This document shows, piece after piece, positions 1-7,895 of a stretch of DNA of 64,000 nucleotides (positions are counted from its first letter, which is position 1; every line of letters starts with the position of its first letter). The notes under the pieces are model-generated. The model was not told the origin of the DNA. It searched no databases and saw nothing but the letters and a program-made list of their open reading frames with translations. A program made the position numbers and the translations under genes. The DNA lies in the NCBI RefSeq assembly GCF_008386505.1, contig NZ_VUNZ01000001.1, positions 1,178,001-1,242,000 of the forward strand, given 5' to 3'. The DNA comes from Chryseobacterium sediminis. GTDB lineage: Bacteria > Bacteroidota > Bacteroidia > Flavobacteriales > Weeksellaceae.

Positions 1-576
1 GCATTTGTATTTTATGATAACAATAATAACAGTATCTATGATGATGGTGATCAAAGTGCTGAAAATTATATTATTATGATCAATAATGTTTCTTTCAAAA
101 CCAATCAAAATGGTAAAATTGTGTACAAAGCAATTCCGTATGGTCAGTATATGCTCAAACAGGTGATTCAACAAGGATGGTATTATAATGAACTGGAATT
201 TGAAGTGAAAAAAAGCAGCTATTCTCTTCAGGTTCCGCTCCATCAAAATGGAACCATGCTGGGAAAAATTACTTATGAATTTGATTCTAAAAAAGCATTG
301 GAATTTGAACCTAAAACGGCAGGAATTATTTTCAACATCTATGATAACGATAAGTTCATACAGCATGTAGTTACCGATGACAATGGCGAAATCGGATCTT
401 TCCTTAGGTCTGGAAACTATAGAATAGAGCTTGTGGAAAGCTCATTGTCTGCCAACACCTATTGTGAGAATATAAGCAGGGAATTTACAGTTCAGGCAGG
501 GAAGATCATAAACCTTGAACCATTTGTTATCAAGGTTTCAGAGAAAAAGGTACATGTTAAGAAATTTGGAAATTAG
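1..576 (+). CDS. C-terminal part of a repeat-containing surface or secreted protein (5' end outside window)
   Basis: The frame is open from the first base to the TAG at 574-576, giving 191 visible residues, so the first internal ATG (76) need not be the start. The visible N-terminal part has an Asp/Asn-rich stretch (DNNNNSIYDDGDQ) followed by a beta-strand pattern ending in an IPYGQY turn. This resembles an SdrD B-like or carboxypeptidase-regulatory-like module, and a second similar module follows at about residues 90-180 (TDDNGEIGSF...YRIEL). Such modules are extracellular beta-sandwich spacers in surface adhesins and outer-membrane proteins. The protein ends KVHVKKFGN with no recognisable type IX sorting domain. 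The full function cannot be stated because the N-terminus is missing. Confidence 0.6.
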   Translation, partial: AFVFYDNNNNSIYDDGDQSAENYIIMINNVSFKTNQNGKIVYKAIPYGQYMLKQVIQQGWYYNELEFEVKKSSYSLQVPLHQNGTMLGKITYEFDSKKALEFEPKTAGIIFNIYDNDKFIQHVVTDDNGEIGSFLRSGNYRIELVESSLSANTYCENISREFTVQAGKIINLEPFVIKVSEKKVHVKKFGN

Positions 577-741
577 ATCAAGAGAGGTTCTTTTTTCATT
601 GTAAAAAGAGTTGCTAGATTGGAGTTGCTAAGTTTTAGCAATAACAAATAATTAAAAGATAATTCCAAACTAATAGAGATAAAAAAAACCTGGATAATGG
701 GACAATATTTTGGATATTAAATGGTTTTTGTTGAATTATTT

Positions 742-1656
742 TTAATTGTAAAAGTTTCTAAATTCAAGCGGTGATGCCTTCGTTAAATTTTTGAAAAGCC
801 GCTGAAATGACTGTGGATAGTCAAACCCTAATGAATAAGCTATTTCACTTACGGAAAGGTTGGTTGTGGATAGGAGTATTTTTGCCTTTTCAATAATCTT
901 ATTATGTATAAGCTGTTGGGTGGTCTGTCCTGTAAGTGATCGAAGCATATCAGTCAGGTAGTTAGGCGACATGTTCATTTTTGAAGCCAGAAAGTTTACG
1001 TTTGGAACCCCGTTTAATTTCAGATCCTGTTCTGAAAAGCATTTGTCGAGAAGATCTTCTAGCCTTGTTAAAATATCGCTGGTCGCCATTTTTCTAGTTA
1101 AAAATTGACGGTGATAAAATCTATCACAATATTTTAAAAGAAGTTCAATATGTGATACAATCAGGTCCTGAGTAAATAAATCGATAGATGAAGTGATCTC
1201 CTTACTAATATTGTTCATCATATCCACTACCAGCTCCTTTTCAGTTTCTGACAAATACAATCCTTCATGTACTTCGTAAAAAAAATAGCCATATGATCTG
1301 ATTGTTTTTGCTAAAGAATAGTTTTGAAAAAAGTCAGGATGAACAATCAATAACAATCCTTCAGGCTCCAGCTTCACATTTTTTTGCGGTGTTACTATTT
1401 GCTGGGGAGCAATAAATGACATTACTCCTTCATCAAAATCATAATGTTGCTGACCATAACCAAATCCATCGCAATTTTTTTTCAGTGCGATACTGAAAAA
1501 ATTGTAAGATATTGTTTTTTCGATTTCATTGGTGTCAATGTTTATGGTAGAAAGATCAATCACACTGACCAGAGGGTTAGTTGGTTTTTTCAATTTCAAA
1601 AGCTGATGAACTTTTGAAATTGAAAGTACCTGAGGCGGATTTATTTTATTTTTCAT
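742..1656 (-). CDS. AraC family transcriptional regulator
   Basis: This 304-residue protein has a C-terminal AraC/XylS double helix-turn-helix at about residues 205-300. The first helix pair lies around VNFLASKMNMSPNYLTDMLRSLTG. The second lies around LSVSEIAYSLGFDYPQSFQRLFKNLT and ends in the family's typical SPLEFRN. The N-terminal 200 residues would be the effector or dimerisation domain and are not assignable to a ligand. A -7 box lies 42 bp upstream (1698-1705, minus). The gene sits directly downstream of an SDR gene on the same strand, with 85 bp between them, so it may regulate that oxidoreductase; this is inferred from position only. Confidence 0.9.
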   Translation of the reverse strand: MKNKINPPQVLSISKVHQLLKLKKPTNPLVSVIDLSTINIDTNEIEKTISYNFFSIALKKNCDGFGYGQQHYDFDEGVMSFIAPQQIVTPQKNVKLEPEGLLLIVHPDFFQNYSLAKTIRSYGYFFYEVHEGLYLSETEKELVVDMMNNISKEITSSIDLFTQDLIVSHIELLLKYCDRFYHRQFLTRKMATSDILTRLEDLLDKCFSEQDLKLNGVPNVNFLASKMNMSPNYLTDMLRSLTGQTTQQLIHNKIIEKAKILLSTTNLSVSEIAYSLGFDYPQSFQRLFKNLTKASPLEFRNFYN

Positions 1657-1697
1657 TCTTTAGATCATGATGTTATGTTTAGAATTTGTGTCATAAA

Positions 1698-1705
1698 CAA
1701 AAATA
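1698..1705 (-). promoter_or_regulatory. Candidate -7 box for the AraC regulator
   Basis: On the minus strand the sequence reads TATTTTTG, a full match to the Bacteroidota TAnnTTTG consensus, 42 bp before the ATG at 1656. No clear TTG -33 element is visible at the usual spacing. Confidence 0.35.
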
Positions 1706-1741
1706 TGAAAAGAAAAGTTTACCTTTCATTTTATGTAGATG

Positions 1742-2671
1742 TTATTTCAGAAAGCTGTGCATTGCAATATCCGCATTATCCTGAAAAGCTATATTTTTAA
1801 ATTCCGGAAAAACAGTTCGTTGGTCTATCATTTCTCCAATTACTTTTCCCTCTTTACTAGCATAAAAAGAACCTGTTTCGATTTTTGGGTTGTCAAGTAC
1901 TTCTACATACCGAGCTGCACCTTTACGAATACTATGTATCATACCTATTAATGGCATAACGATCGGAGCTAGGAGATATTTGAAGAAGAATTTGGTCAAT
2001 GTCGGCAAATTATCATAACCTGCTGTACCCCGTGTATTTCCCGGGCTTACACTGATGAATTTTATATGTGGATATTTGCGGGCGTTTGCTGAAGTCCATA
2101 ATGCGCCGATATATTTTATATAGCCATAACCATACGCTTCACTTCCATCAAATTTTGGATCTGAGAAAGAACCATTAAGTATGGATATAAATTCATCCAC
2201 TGAGTTTGTCTTGATGTTCGGTTTTTTCATGACACCCTTTATCCCTCTGGCGCCCTCCGAACTAACATATACTACTTCATTTTTGATCTTATTCATTTTG
2301 ATAAGCTGATCAACAAGTACCATATGGCCTAATAGATTGGTCGCTGCTATATTTGTCATGCCACTCGGTGAAAGAGATAGAGGGTCTTTTCCGCCTTGAC
2401 CTCCTGCATTCAATATCAAAGCATCAACTGCCTGCGGTAGTGAGCTAACTGCTTTTTTGACTGAGTCCGGATCACTGATATCCATGAGGATTATCTCGAA
2501 GATATTTCTTCCAGTCATATCTTCGAGGTCTTTTTTTGCTTGAATTGCTTTCTCCAGGTTTCTGCATGCCAAATAGATCTTTTCTGTATTCCCTTTCAAA
2601 GATAGTTGTCTGGCAGACTCTTTACCAAGTCCAATGTTTGCTCCTGTAATAAGGATTATTTTATTTTTCAT
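1742..2671 (-). CDS. Short-chain dehydrogenase/reductase (SDR)
   Basis: The start is placed at the ATG at 2671 (MKNKIILITGAN), because the NAD(P)-binding TGxxxGxG motif TGANIGLG then falls at residues 9-16 as usual; the 22 upstream in-frame residues look like untranslated leader. The 309-residue product has the LILNAGG motif, the catalytic Ser in VYVSSEGA and the YxxxK pair in YGYIK. The length and the insert between Ser and Tyr resemble the protochlorophyllide-reductase/retinol-dehydrogenase-like SDR subgroup. It is predicted to be cytosolic and NADP-dependent, with unknown substrate. The AraC regulator lies just downstream on the same strand. Confidence 0.88.
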   Translation of the reverse strand: MKNKIILITGANIGLGKESARQLSLKGNTEKIYLACRNLEKAIQAKKDLEDMTGRNIFEIILMDISDPDSVKKAVSSLPQAVDALILNAGGQGGKDPLSLSPSGMTNIAATNLLGHMVLVDQLIKMNKIKNEVVYVSSEGARGIKGVMKKPNIKTNSVDEFISILNGSFSDPKFDGSEAYGYGYIKYIGALWTSANARKYPHIKFISVSPGNTRGTAGYDNLPTLTKFFFKYLLAPIVMPLIGMIHSIRKGAARYVEVLDNPKIETGSFYASKEGKVIGEMIDQRTVFPEFKNIAFQDNADIAMHSFLK

Positions 2672-3102
2672 ACTATTTATCATTGTTATTAAAACACATG
2701 ACAAAGTTCTACATAACAAAAAAAGATCGTGTAACATTATCCCTCCTTTTTATAACGAAATCCACGATGCCGAATTTTATATTAAAATCTAATTTTAATC
2801 ATTACAAACTTTGAATTATTAACCTCACTGTTTAACAAAAGACTAAAACAGAAAAATCAATTTATTTATTTAGTTTTCAACATCTTACATGTTGTTTTTT
2901 TTCAGTAACTTAGTGTAGTAAAAAATATTGGCTTCATACTGCCTGAATGAATGTTCAATTAAATCCTACCCACATTCCGCCAAGACTTTTTTATAATCCA
3001 TCATGCTCGTGATAGCGAAATGACCTCAAGAAATTAATGACTTAAAATAAAGGGAGAAGCTGAAAACCCAAAAGAGTAAGTAATAATTAAAAGCAATGAA
3101 AA
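2672..3102. other. Divergent intergenic region without identified gene
   Basis: This 431 bp stretch separates the minus-strand SDR from the plus-strand methyltransferase and must hold promoters for both. It is AT-rich. I see no ORF worth calling and no clear full-consensus -7 box. Confidence 0.5.
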
Positions 3103-3948
3103 ATGGAAACCCAACTAGAACAAATCCGCGATTTGCAAAAAAAAACCTGGAACCAATCTTCTCCCGGCTGGAGAAAATGGGATGAGCTTACAATGGATTT
3201 TCTTAAGCCAGTGGGTGATGAAATCATTCAAAAGCTTAAACCGCAGGGCGATAATTATGTTCTTGATATTGCAGCCGGTACAGGTGAACCGGGTTTGACA
3301 ATTGCAACCATGCTAAACAACGGAAAAGTTGTTATCACCGACCTTGCTGAAGGTATGCTTGAAGTAGCCCGGGAAAATGCAGTTAAAAGAGGAATAAAGA
3401 ATGTTGAAACTATAGTTTGTGATGTGAGTGAACTTCCTTTTCAGGACAACATGTTCGACGTCATTAGTTGCCGCATGGGATTTATGTTTTTTCCGGATAT
3501 GCTAATGGCAGCCAAAGAAATGATCCGTGTACTGAAACCCGGAGGACGAATAGCGGCATCGGTATGGAATGGATCCGATAAAAACCTCTGGTTCACCACT
3601 GCCATGTCAAGCGTGAATAGAAATATGACATTACCTCCGCCAGCACCTGGTACTCCGGGAATGTTTCGCTGTGCTGAGGAAAATTTAATAGCTGATTTAT
3701 TTTCCAAAGCAGGTTTTAAAGATATTTCTCAGAAAAACATTGAAGGTAAACTGAATTGTGGGACTGCAGATGTTTACTGGGGCTTCGCATCGGAAGTAGT
3801 AGGTCCTGTTGTCAATTCATTAAGTATGGCAGATGATGCATTGAAGCAAAAAATAAAAAGTGAAGTTTTTAAAACGATAAATGACACCTATCCTGACGGT
3901 AAAGTAGCTATAGACTTTAGTGCAAATGTGATTTATGGTGAAAAATAA
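3103..3948 (+). CDS. Class I SAM-dependent methyltransferase (UbiE/Methyltransf_11 type)
   Basis: This 281-residue protein has motif I VLDIAAGTGEPG at about residues 48-59, the acidic motif II end VVITDLAEGML and a motif III/post region MIRVLKPGGRIAASVW. This order is that of class I Rossmann-fold methyltransferases of the UbiE/COQ5-like group. The segment after the fold (VYWGFASEVVGPVVNSL) probably forms the substrate cap. No signal peptide is present, so it is cytosolic. The substrate is not evident; neighbours do not form a quinone or lipid pathway. Annotation as ubiE itself would be over-calling. Confidence 0.88.
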   Translation: METQLEQIRDLQKKTWNQSSPGWRKWDELTMDFLKPVGDEIIQKLKPQGDNYVLDIAAGTGEPGLTIATMLNNGKVVITDLAEGMLEVARENAVKRGIKNVETIVCDVSELPFQDNMFDVISCRMGFMFFPDMLMAAKEMIRVLKPGGRIAASVWNGSDKNLWFTTAMSSVNRNMTLPPPAPGTPGMFRCAEENLIADLFSKAGFKDISQKNIEGKLNCGTADVYWGFASEVVGPVVNSLSMADDALKQKIKSEVFKTINDTYPDGKVAIDFSANVIYGEK

Positions 3949-4013
3949 TTTACCGGAAAAATAGATACAAAAACAAAATAGCTATGCGTGTGGATACAGG
4001 ATATATAAGTAAA

Positions 4014-4036
4014 ATTGCCCCTAAATAAGGGGCGAT
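4014..4036 (+). terminator. Weak hairpin downstream of the methyltransferase
   Basis: A 9-bp stem (ATTGCCCCT / AGGGGCGAT, one G-T pair) with a 5-base loop lies 65 bp after the stop codon. No U-tract follows, so a terminator role is only possible. Confidence 0.25.
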
Positions 4037-4271
4037 TAGTGACCTCACTGATACAAAACTCGAACTTTTTATTAAAAGATTTGAGAAGATTATGTGCTCT
4101 TGATGACATAGTATCAGATCGATAAATCTGTCTTGACTAATTGTAAAAAAATATTTTCTATGAGGTATGTCTTTTTTCAACCTGATGTACTTATTTGCCT
4201 TATAACTCAAACCCCATGACTACCCCATCTCGTAAATAAAGTCGTACTACATTGCTTTTACTGCATCACAC

Positions 4272-4820
4272 TTAGTAATGCTGTTTTAAAAAAAATTGTA
4301 TTTGCTCTATATCCGGCTTGTAATTTTTAGTTGTGTCAACTTCCAGCATTGGAATATCTAAGTCCAATACCTCATATCCACCCTCAGTTAATAATCCATT
4401 ACTTTCTGTTAACAAACTCAGATCGTCACCATGATTTCTTTCTCTTTCAGGTTCTCTTGACAACCTTTCGACAAATCTACTTTTAGTAATATCCAGAGAT
4501 GTTTGGCATAAAATAGCCCTCACATCTGCCTTATCCATTAAGTCTATAAGTTTTTGTTTCCATAATTTGTTTTGAAAGGCAGCTTCAATGATTATTGATA
4601 TCTTCTTAGAGATCAATAACTCAATCAATTCAAAAAATGTATTATAAATATGCCAATTAATTGAGTCATCAATTTGGCAACCTACAGTATTTATGTACCC
4701 CTCTTTAAGCTCATCTCTTGAAATAAGCGGACATTTCATCTTTTGGGAAAGTATACGAGATAACGTAGTTTTTCCCGAAGCAGGCCTCCCAGTAACTACC
4801 ACCAATAAGGGTTTGTTCAT
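4272..4820 (-). CDS. AAA_33-type P-loop kinase/ATPase
   Basis: This 182-residue protein starts MNKPLLVVVTGRPASGKTTLSR, with Walker A GRPASGKT at residues 11-18 directly after a hydrophobic strand. The layout is that of small nucleoside/shikimate-kinase-like phosphotransferases annotated as AAA family ATPase or zeta-toxin-like kinases. A basic stretch SRFVERLSREPERERNHGDD around residues 120-140 fits a LID region. The substrate is unknown. It is flanked by gaps with no antitoxin-like partner, so a toxin role is not supported. Base composition is like that of the neighbours. Confidence 0.75.
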   Translation of the reverse strand: MNKPLLVVVTGRPASGKTTLSRILSQKMKCPLISRDELKEGYINTVGCQIDDSINWHIYNTFFELIELLISKKISIIIEAAFQNKLWKQKLIDLMDKADVRAILCQTSLDITKSRFVERLSREPERERNHGDDLSLLTESNGLLTEGGYEVLDLDIPMLEVDTTKNYKPDIEQIQFFLKQHY

Positions 4821-5423
4821 TTTTATGTCAATTTGTTAATGTATTAATAAAATAAGACATGCTATCAAATAAGCAGTCCCTGTTCAATTCTTAAAGGCTT
4901 ACTTCAACCTCTTCGAGCTGCTTTATTCTTTCCTTTATGGCTTTCGTATCACTTTTCATGATAAAAACCTAAGGCCTTTCCGAAAAAAGGAAATATAGTT
5001 CTCAATAATGATTTCTTCTGATAGATAATGAAGACTTTAATTAGACAAAATAGTTAAGAATCTAAATATAATACTTATTAATATTTCAAGTACTATATAC
5101 AACCTCACTTAAAAACAAAATAGAAAGTCAAACATTAAATAACTCCAAAATGATAAATCTACAAACACGCACGAAAAATTAATTCAGGTACATTTAAATA
5201 TGTGGTCATCATTTTTTTCATTCAGATAATCTTGTATCGAAGAATTATAGAAAACCTAAAGATAAGAAAACTTCATAGCCTTAAAGAGAAATCGAACTTT
5301 CATAAAAATGCATTAAATAGACATAAAAACATTTTTTTTGATTCAGTCAATTAAGGGTCTAGCATAAAAATCCAATTATAAATATTCAAATAGTAATAAT
5401 TTGGAAATCTGTTATTTGTGAGC
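4821..5423. other. Gene-poor AT-rich stretch
   Basis: About 600 bp lie between the kinase start and the tRNA terminator. The only ORF seen is 22 codons (4891-4959, minus), which I do not call. No repeats or clear regulatory sites were recognised. Confidence 0.5.
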
Positions 5424-5460
5424 ATAAAAAAGGAGACAAACTTTAATCGTTGTCTCCTTT
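5424..5460 (-). terminator. Rho-independent terminator of tRNA-Arg
   Basis: On the minus strand an 11-bp perfect stem (AAAGGAGACAA / TTGTCTCCTTT, 5429-5439 with 5450-5460) and a 10-base loop are followed by a T run. It begins 2 bp past the tRNA 3' end. Confidence 0.85.
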
Positions 5461-5462
5461 CG

Positions 5463-5534
5463 TGACCGCAGAAGGATTCGAACCCTCACTGTCGGAGCCG
5501 AAATCCGAAGTTCTATCCATTAAACTATGCAGCC
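5463..5534 (-). tRNA. tRNA-Arg (anticodon TCG, reads CGA)
   Basis: The reverse complement folds into a 72-nt cloverleaf: 7-bp acceptor stem with G-T pairs (GGCTGCA / TGCGGTC), 4-bp D stem GTTT/GAAC, anticodon stem TCGGA/TCCGA with loop TTTCGGC, 4-base variable loop, T stem GAGGG/CCTTC with loop TTCGAAT, and discriminator A. The anticodon at positions 34-36 is TCG. CCA is not encoded. The terminator at 5424-5460 suggests it is transcribed as a single-gene unit. The locus shows no integrase or attachment-site duplication. Confidence 0.95.
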
Positions 5535-5602
5535 TATTCCAGGTAGCAGATTGTAGGATTTAGATAACAGGCGCTGAGCCTTTTACATTTATCCTTCTAC
5601 CT

Positions 5603-7366
5603 TTAGAAAGTAATTTTCACTCCTCCCAAAATCTGTGCGCCCAGAACTTTATAGCCTTTGTACGTCTGGTATTTTGAGCTTAGAAGATTATTTCCGAGTG
5701 CGAAAATACTGAAATTTTTGTGAATTTTATACTCTGCAGAAAGATTTAAATCAGCGTAACCACCCACTTTATCGTTTGTATTCTCCGTAGATTGGAAAAT
5801 TACATTCGGAGCGCCTACACCTTCGATAGCATAAGAGTTTGTTGTTCTGTCACTTGCAAAGATCCCTTTAAATCCTAACAATAGTTTTTTGTCAAGCATC
5901 GTATATTTTGCCCCGATGCTCGCATTGAACAATGGAACGTTATAAATATTGTCGTAGTTCTTAAGATCATACTTTGTAAATCTTAATTCTGCATCTAAAA
6001 TAAGGTTAGCCAACGGGAAATACTGTACACTACCTTTGATATCACTTACATTTCCATCGTCATATACTGCAGAGAATGTATTGGCAAAATTGTAGGCAGA
6101 ACGGTTAACAGAGGTATTATCAAAAAGACCATTGGCCTTAAAGAACATAATATCTCTCATCTTTCCATAACCTGCAGAGAAGTCGTATTTCAGCGTTTCG
6201 TCAATATCTCCTCTCAATCCTACATAAAAATGATATTTCGTCTCTGTAGGCTTTAAAAACTGGTCAGAAAGGATGAATGGATTCGTCTGTAACATATCTC
6301 CATAAGTATTCAGTTTCAGACCTCCGTCTACCCCACCATAGAATTTAAATTCTTTGGCTGCAGCAAACTGAAACTCTGCCTGCGGGAACCAATAGGTTTT
6401 ATTATTTTTTTGCTGTTCCAACTGATCATTAGAATTCTTAGCATTCAGGAAAGAGAATGAAGAACCTAATGTTAAGTAAGAATCTCCTTTTCTGAACGTC
6501 ACTTTCGGAGTCAGGCTGGTATTGAAGAAATTGGAAGAGTTTTTATCTCTGATGGCAAAATCTGTCTTCACCGCATCTAATCCTACTCCAAGATCAGCAT
6601 TCAGATTGATTCCTGATTTTCCTAATTCTACCGCGTGCTTAGAGAAGTTCGCAAGAATGGAAACCTGATTTTCCTGAGCATCAAAATGATCTTTCAGGAA
6701 TGATGATTTTACCCTTACATCATTTAAGATTTCATTGGAATAAAAGTCATAGTATCCGTTTACTTTAAACTGATTTACCTTTTGTTTCAGATCAAGCTCA
6801 CCAGTAGGCTGCATCGCATAGATCCCATAATAATTATAGTTATCCAAGCCATATTCAGCATTGATATTGAATTTCCCTTTTTCTCCGTAAGAGTTCAGGA
6901 AAGCACCAATATTAGCTGAAGTCTGCCCAGATTTCCAATCGTAATCTTTTTTAAGACCGTTGGTAGAAAGCACGTGAACATCTGCTCCTACTTCAAATTT
7001 GTTTTCAAGGGTCTTGGATATGTTTCCGTCTACTAAGACTTTACCGTAATTACCCATTCCGAGCTGGAAGTAATTATTCTGAGCAGTTCCGTCAAATTTC
7101 GGAGCAACATCCTCACCCTGAATGGTTGAAGTTTTGAAATCAGAAACAGCAGGAACATCCGTGATGGTATATTTCACAGGAGTCTGCGATTTCTCTTCCG
7201 GCGGATAATTTTTAATGGTTTCCACAGAAGTCTTCTTCTTCTCTATCTTCTTCACTTCCGGCTCTCTTTTTTTGTTAAGAACCAGTTTTTCCTCCTTGAT
7301 CTGGGAAAACGCCACTGACGAAATTCCTAAAAATAATATGGATAATATTTGAATCTTCTTGTTCAT
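5603..7366 (-). CDS. Outer-membrane beta-barrel protein, TonB-dependent-receptor-like (no plug)
   Basis: The start is taken at the ATG at 7366 because MNKKIQILSILFLGISSVAFSQ is a clean signal peptide; the 17 upstream in-frame residues are not. The mature part begins with a Lys/Glu-rich linker (residues about 25-60), then alternating hydrophobic strands rich in aromatic residues, and ends ILGGVKITF, with a terminal Phe typical of outer-membrane barrels. At 587 residues it has the barrel but no recognisable TonB plug domain. It is the last gene of an operon with the lipoprotein at 7401 and the TPR protein at 7896, suggesting a joint envelope function. The substrate is unknown. Confidence 0.75.
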   Translation of the reverse strand: MNKKIQILSILFLGISSVAFSQIKEEKLVLNKKREPEVKKIEKKKTSVETIKNYPPEEKSQTPVKYTITDVPAVSDFKTSTIQGEDVAPKFDGTAQNNYFQLGMGNYGKVLVDGNISKTLENKFEVGADVHVLSTNGLKKDYDWKSGQTSANIGAFLNSYGEKGKFNINAEYGLDNYNYYGIYAMQPTGELDLKQKVNQFKVNGYYDFYSNEILNDVRVKSSFLKDHFDAQENQVSILANFSKHAVELGKSGINLNADLGVGLDAVKTDFAIRDKNSSNFFNTSLTPKVTFRKGDSYLTLGSSFSFLNAKNSNDQLEQQKNNKTYWFPQAEFQFAAAKEFKFYGGVDGGLKLNTYGDMLQTNPFILSDQFLKPTETKYHFYVGLRGDIDETLKYDFSAGYGKMRDIMFFKANGLFDNTSVNRSAYNFANTFSAVYDDGNVSDIKGSVQYFPLANLILDAELRFTKYDLKNYDNIYNVPLFNASIGAKYTMLDKKLLLGFKGIFASDRTTNSYAIEGVGAPNVIFQSTENTNDKVGGYADLNLSAEYKIHKNFSIFALGNNLLSSKYQTYKGYKVLGAQILGGVKITF

Positions 7367-7400
7367 ATTTTCTTTATTTGAAAAAAATATATAACGGGTT

Positions 7401-7892
7401 TTACTTATTGGAAGCAATATAATTGCCTAATAAAGCTTTCCCTGACTGTTTTGAAAAAGTTCTCCCTAGTCTGAATATATTAAACAGCCAAAGGCTTTGA
7501 TAAACTTGTAATTTGTATTGATAATTTTTTGTTGTACTGTTCTCAGCTACATCATAACTGTAAGAAATATCGTAAGGAAATCCTGAAGGCAGTAACCCGA
7601 CCGTAATCATACTTCCAATCATTGGGTTTCCACAAGGAGGAGTATAGGTTTTCATCGGATGCAGTGTTATTTTCGCTGCATGAGTACTGTCTTCTACAAT
7701 TTCATAAATATCTGAATGTTTTAAAATGTCAAATTCTTCCTTAAGATCCTTATTCACTACAAAAGCCTTTTGCTTAGGAAAATCAGCCTTTGCATGATTA
7801 TACTCTTTAGGATAGGCACTGTACGAAGGAATGCAGCTCCAAAGAGAAGCAGAAACTAAGAAAGAACAAATAGCAATTTTAAAAACTTTCAT
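7401..7892 (-). CDS. Small lipoprotein, unknown function
   Basis: This 163-residue protein has a lipoprotein signal MKVFKIAICSFLVSASLWSC with the candidate lipid-bearing Cys at residue 20. The mature part has no domain I recognise; it is mixed beta and contains a Pro/Cys/Gly-rich turn (TYTPPCGNPMIGS). It lies 3 bp after the TPR gene and 34 bp before the barrel gene, all on the minus strand, so it is probably cotranscribed and anchored in the same membrane system. Confidence 0.75.
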   Translation of the reverse strand: MKVFKIAICSFLVSASLWSCIPSYSAYPKEYNHAKADFPKQKAFVVNKDLKEEFDILKHSDIYEIVEDSTHAAKITLHPMKTYTPPCGNPMIGSMITVGLLPSGFPYDISYSYDVAENSTTKNYQYKLQVYQSLWLFNIFRLGRTFSKQSGKALLGNYIASNK

Positions 7893-7895
7893 CTC

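Noticed and set aside
3950..4210. 86-codon minus-strand ORF after the methyltransferase
   Set aside because: No family-like sequence, AT-driven hydrophobic composition and no promoter or neighbouring context. It is in a gap between convergent genes and probably spurious.
4272..4820. Zeta-toxin/antitoxin system
   Set aside because: The Walker A kinase fold alone is not evidence; no small antitoxin gene adjoins it.
4891..4959. 22-codon minus-strand ORF (MKSDTKAIKERIKQLEEVEVSL)
   Set aside because: Charged and helical, but too short, with no promoter or terminator support. A remnant of a larger gene is possible but unprovable here.
5463..5534. tRNA-Arg as an integration site
   Set aside because: No integrase, no duplicated 3' tRNA end and no foreign-looking cargo on either side; the flanks are ordinary chromosomal genes.
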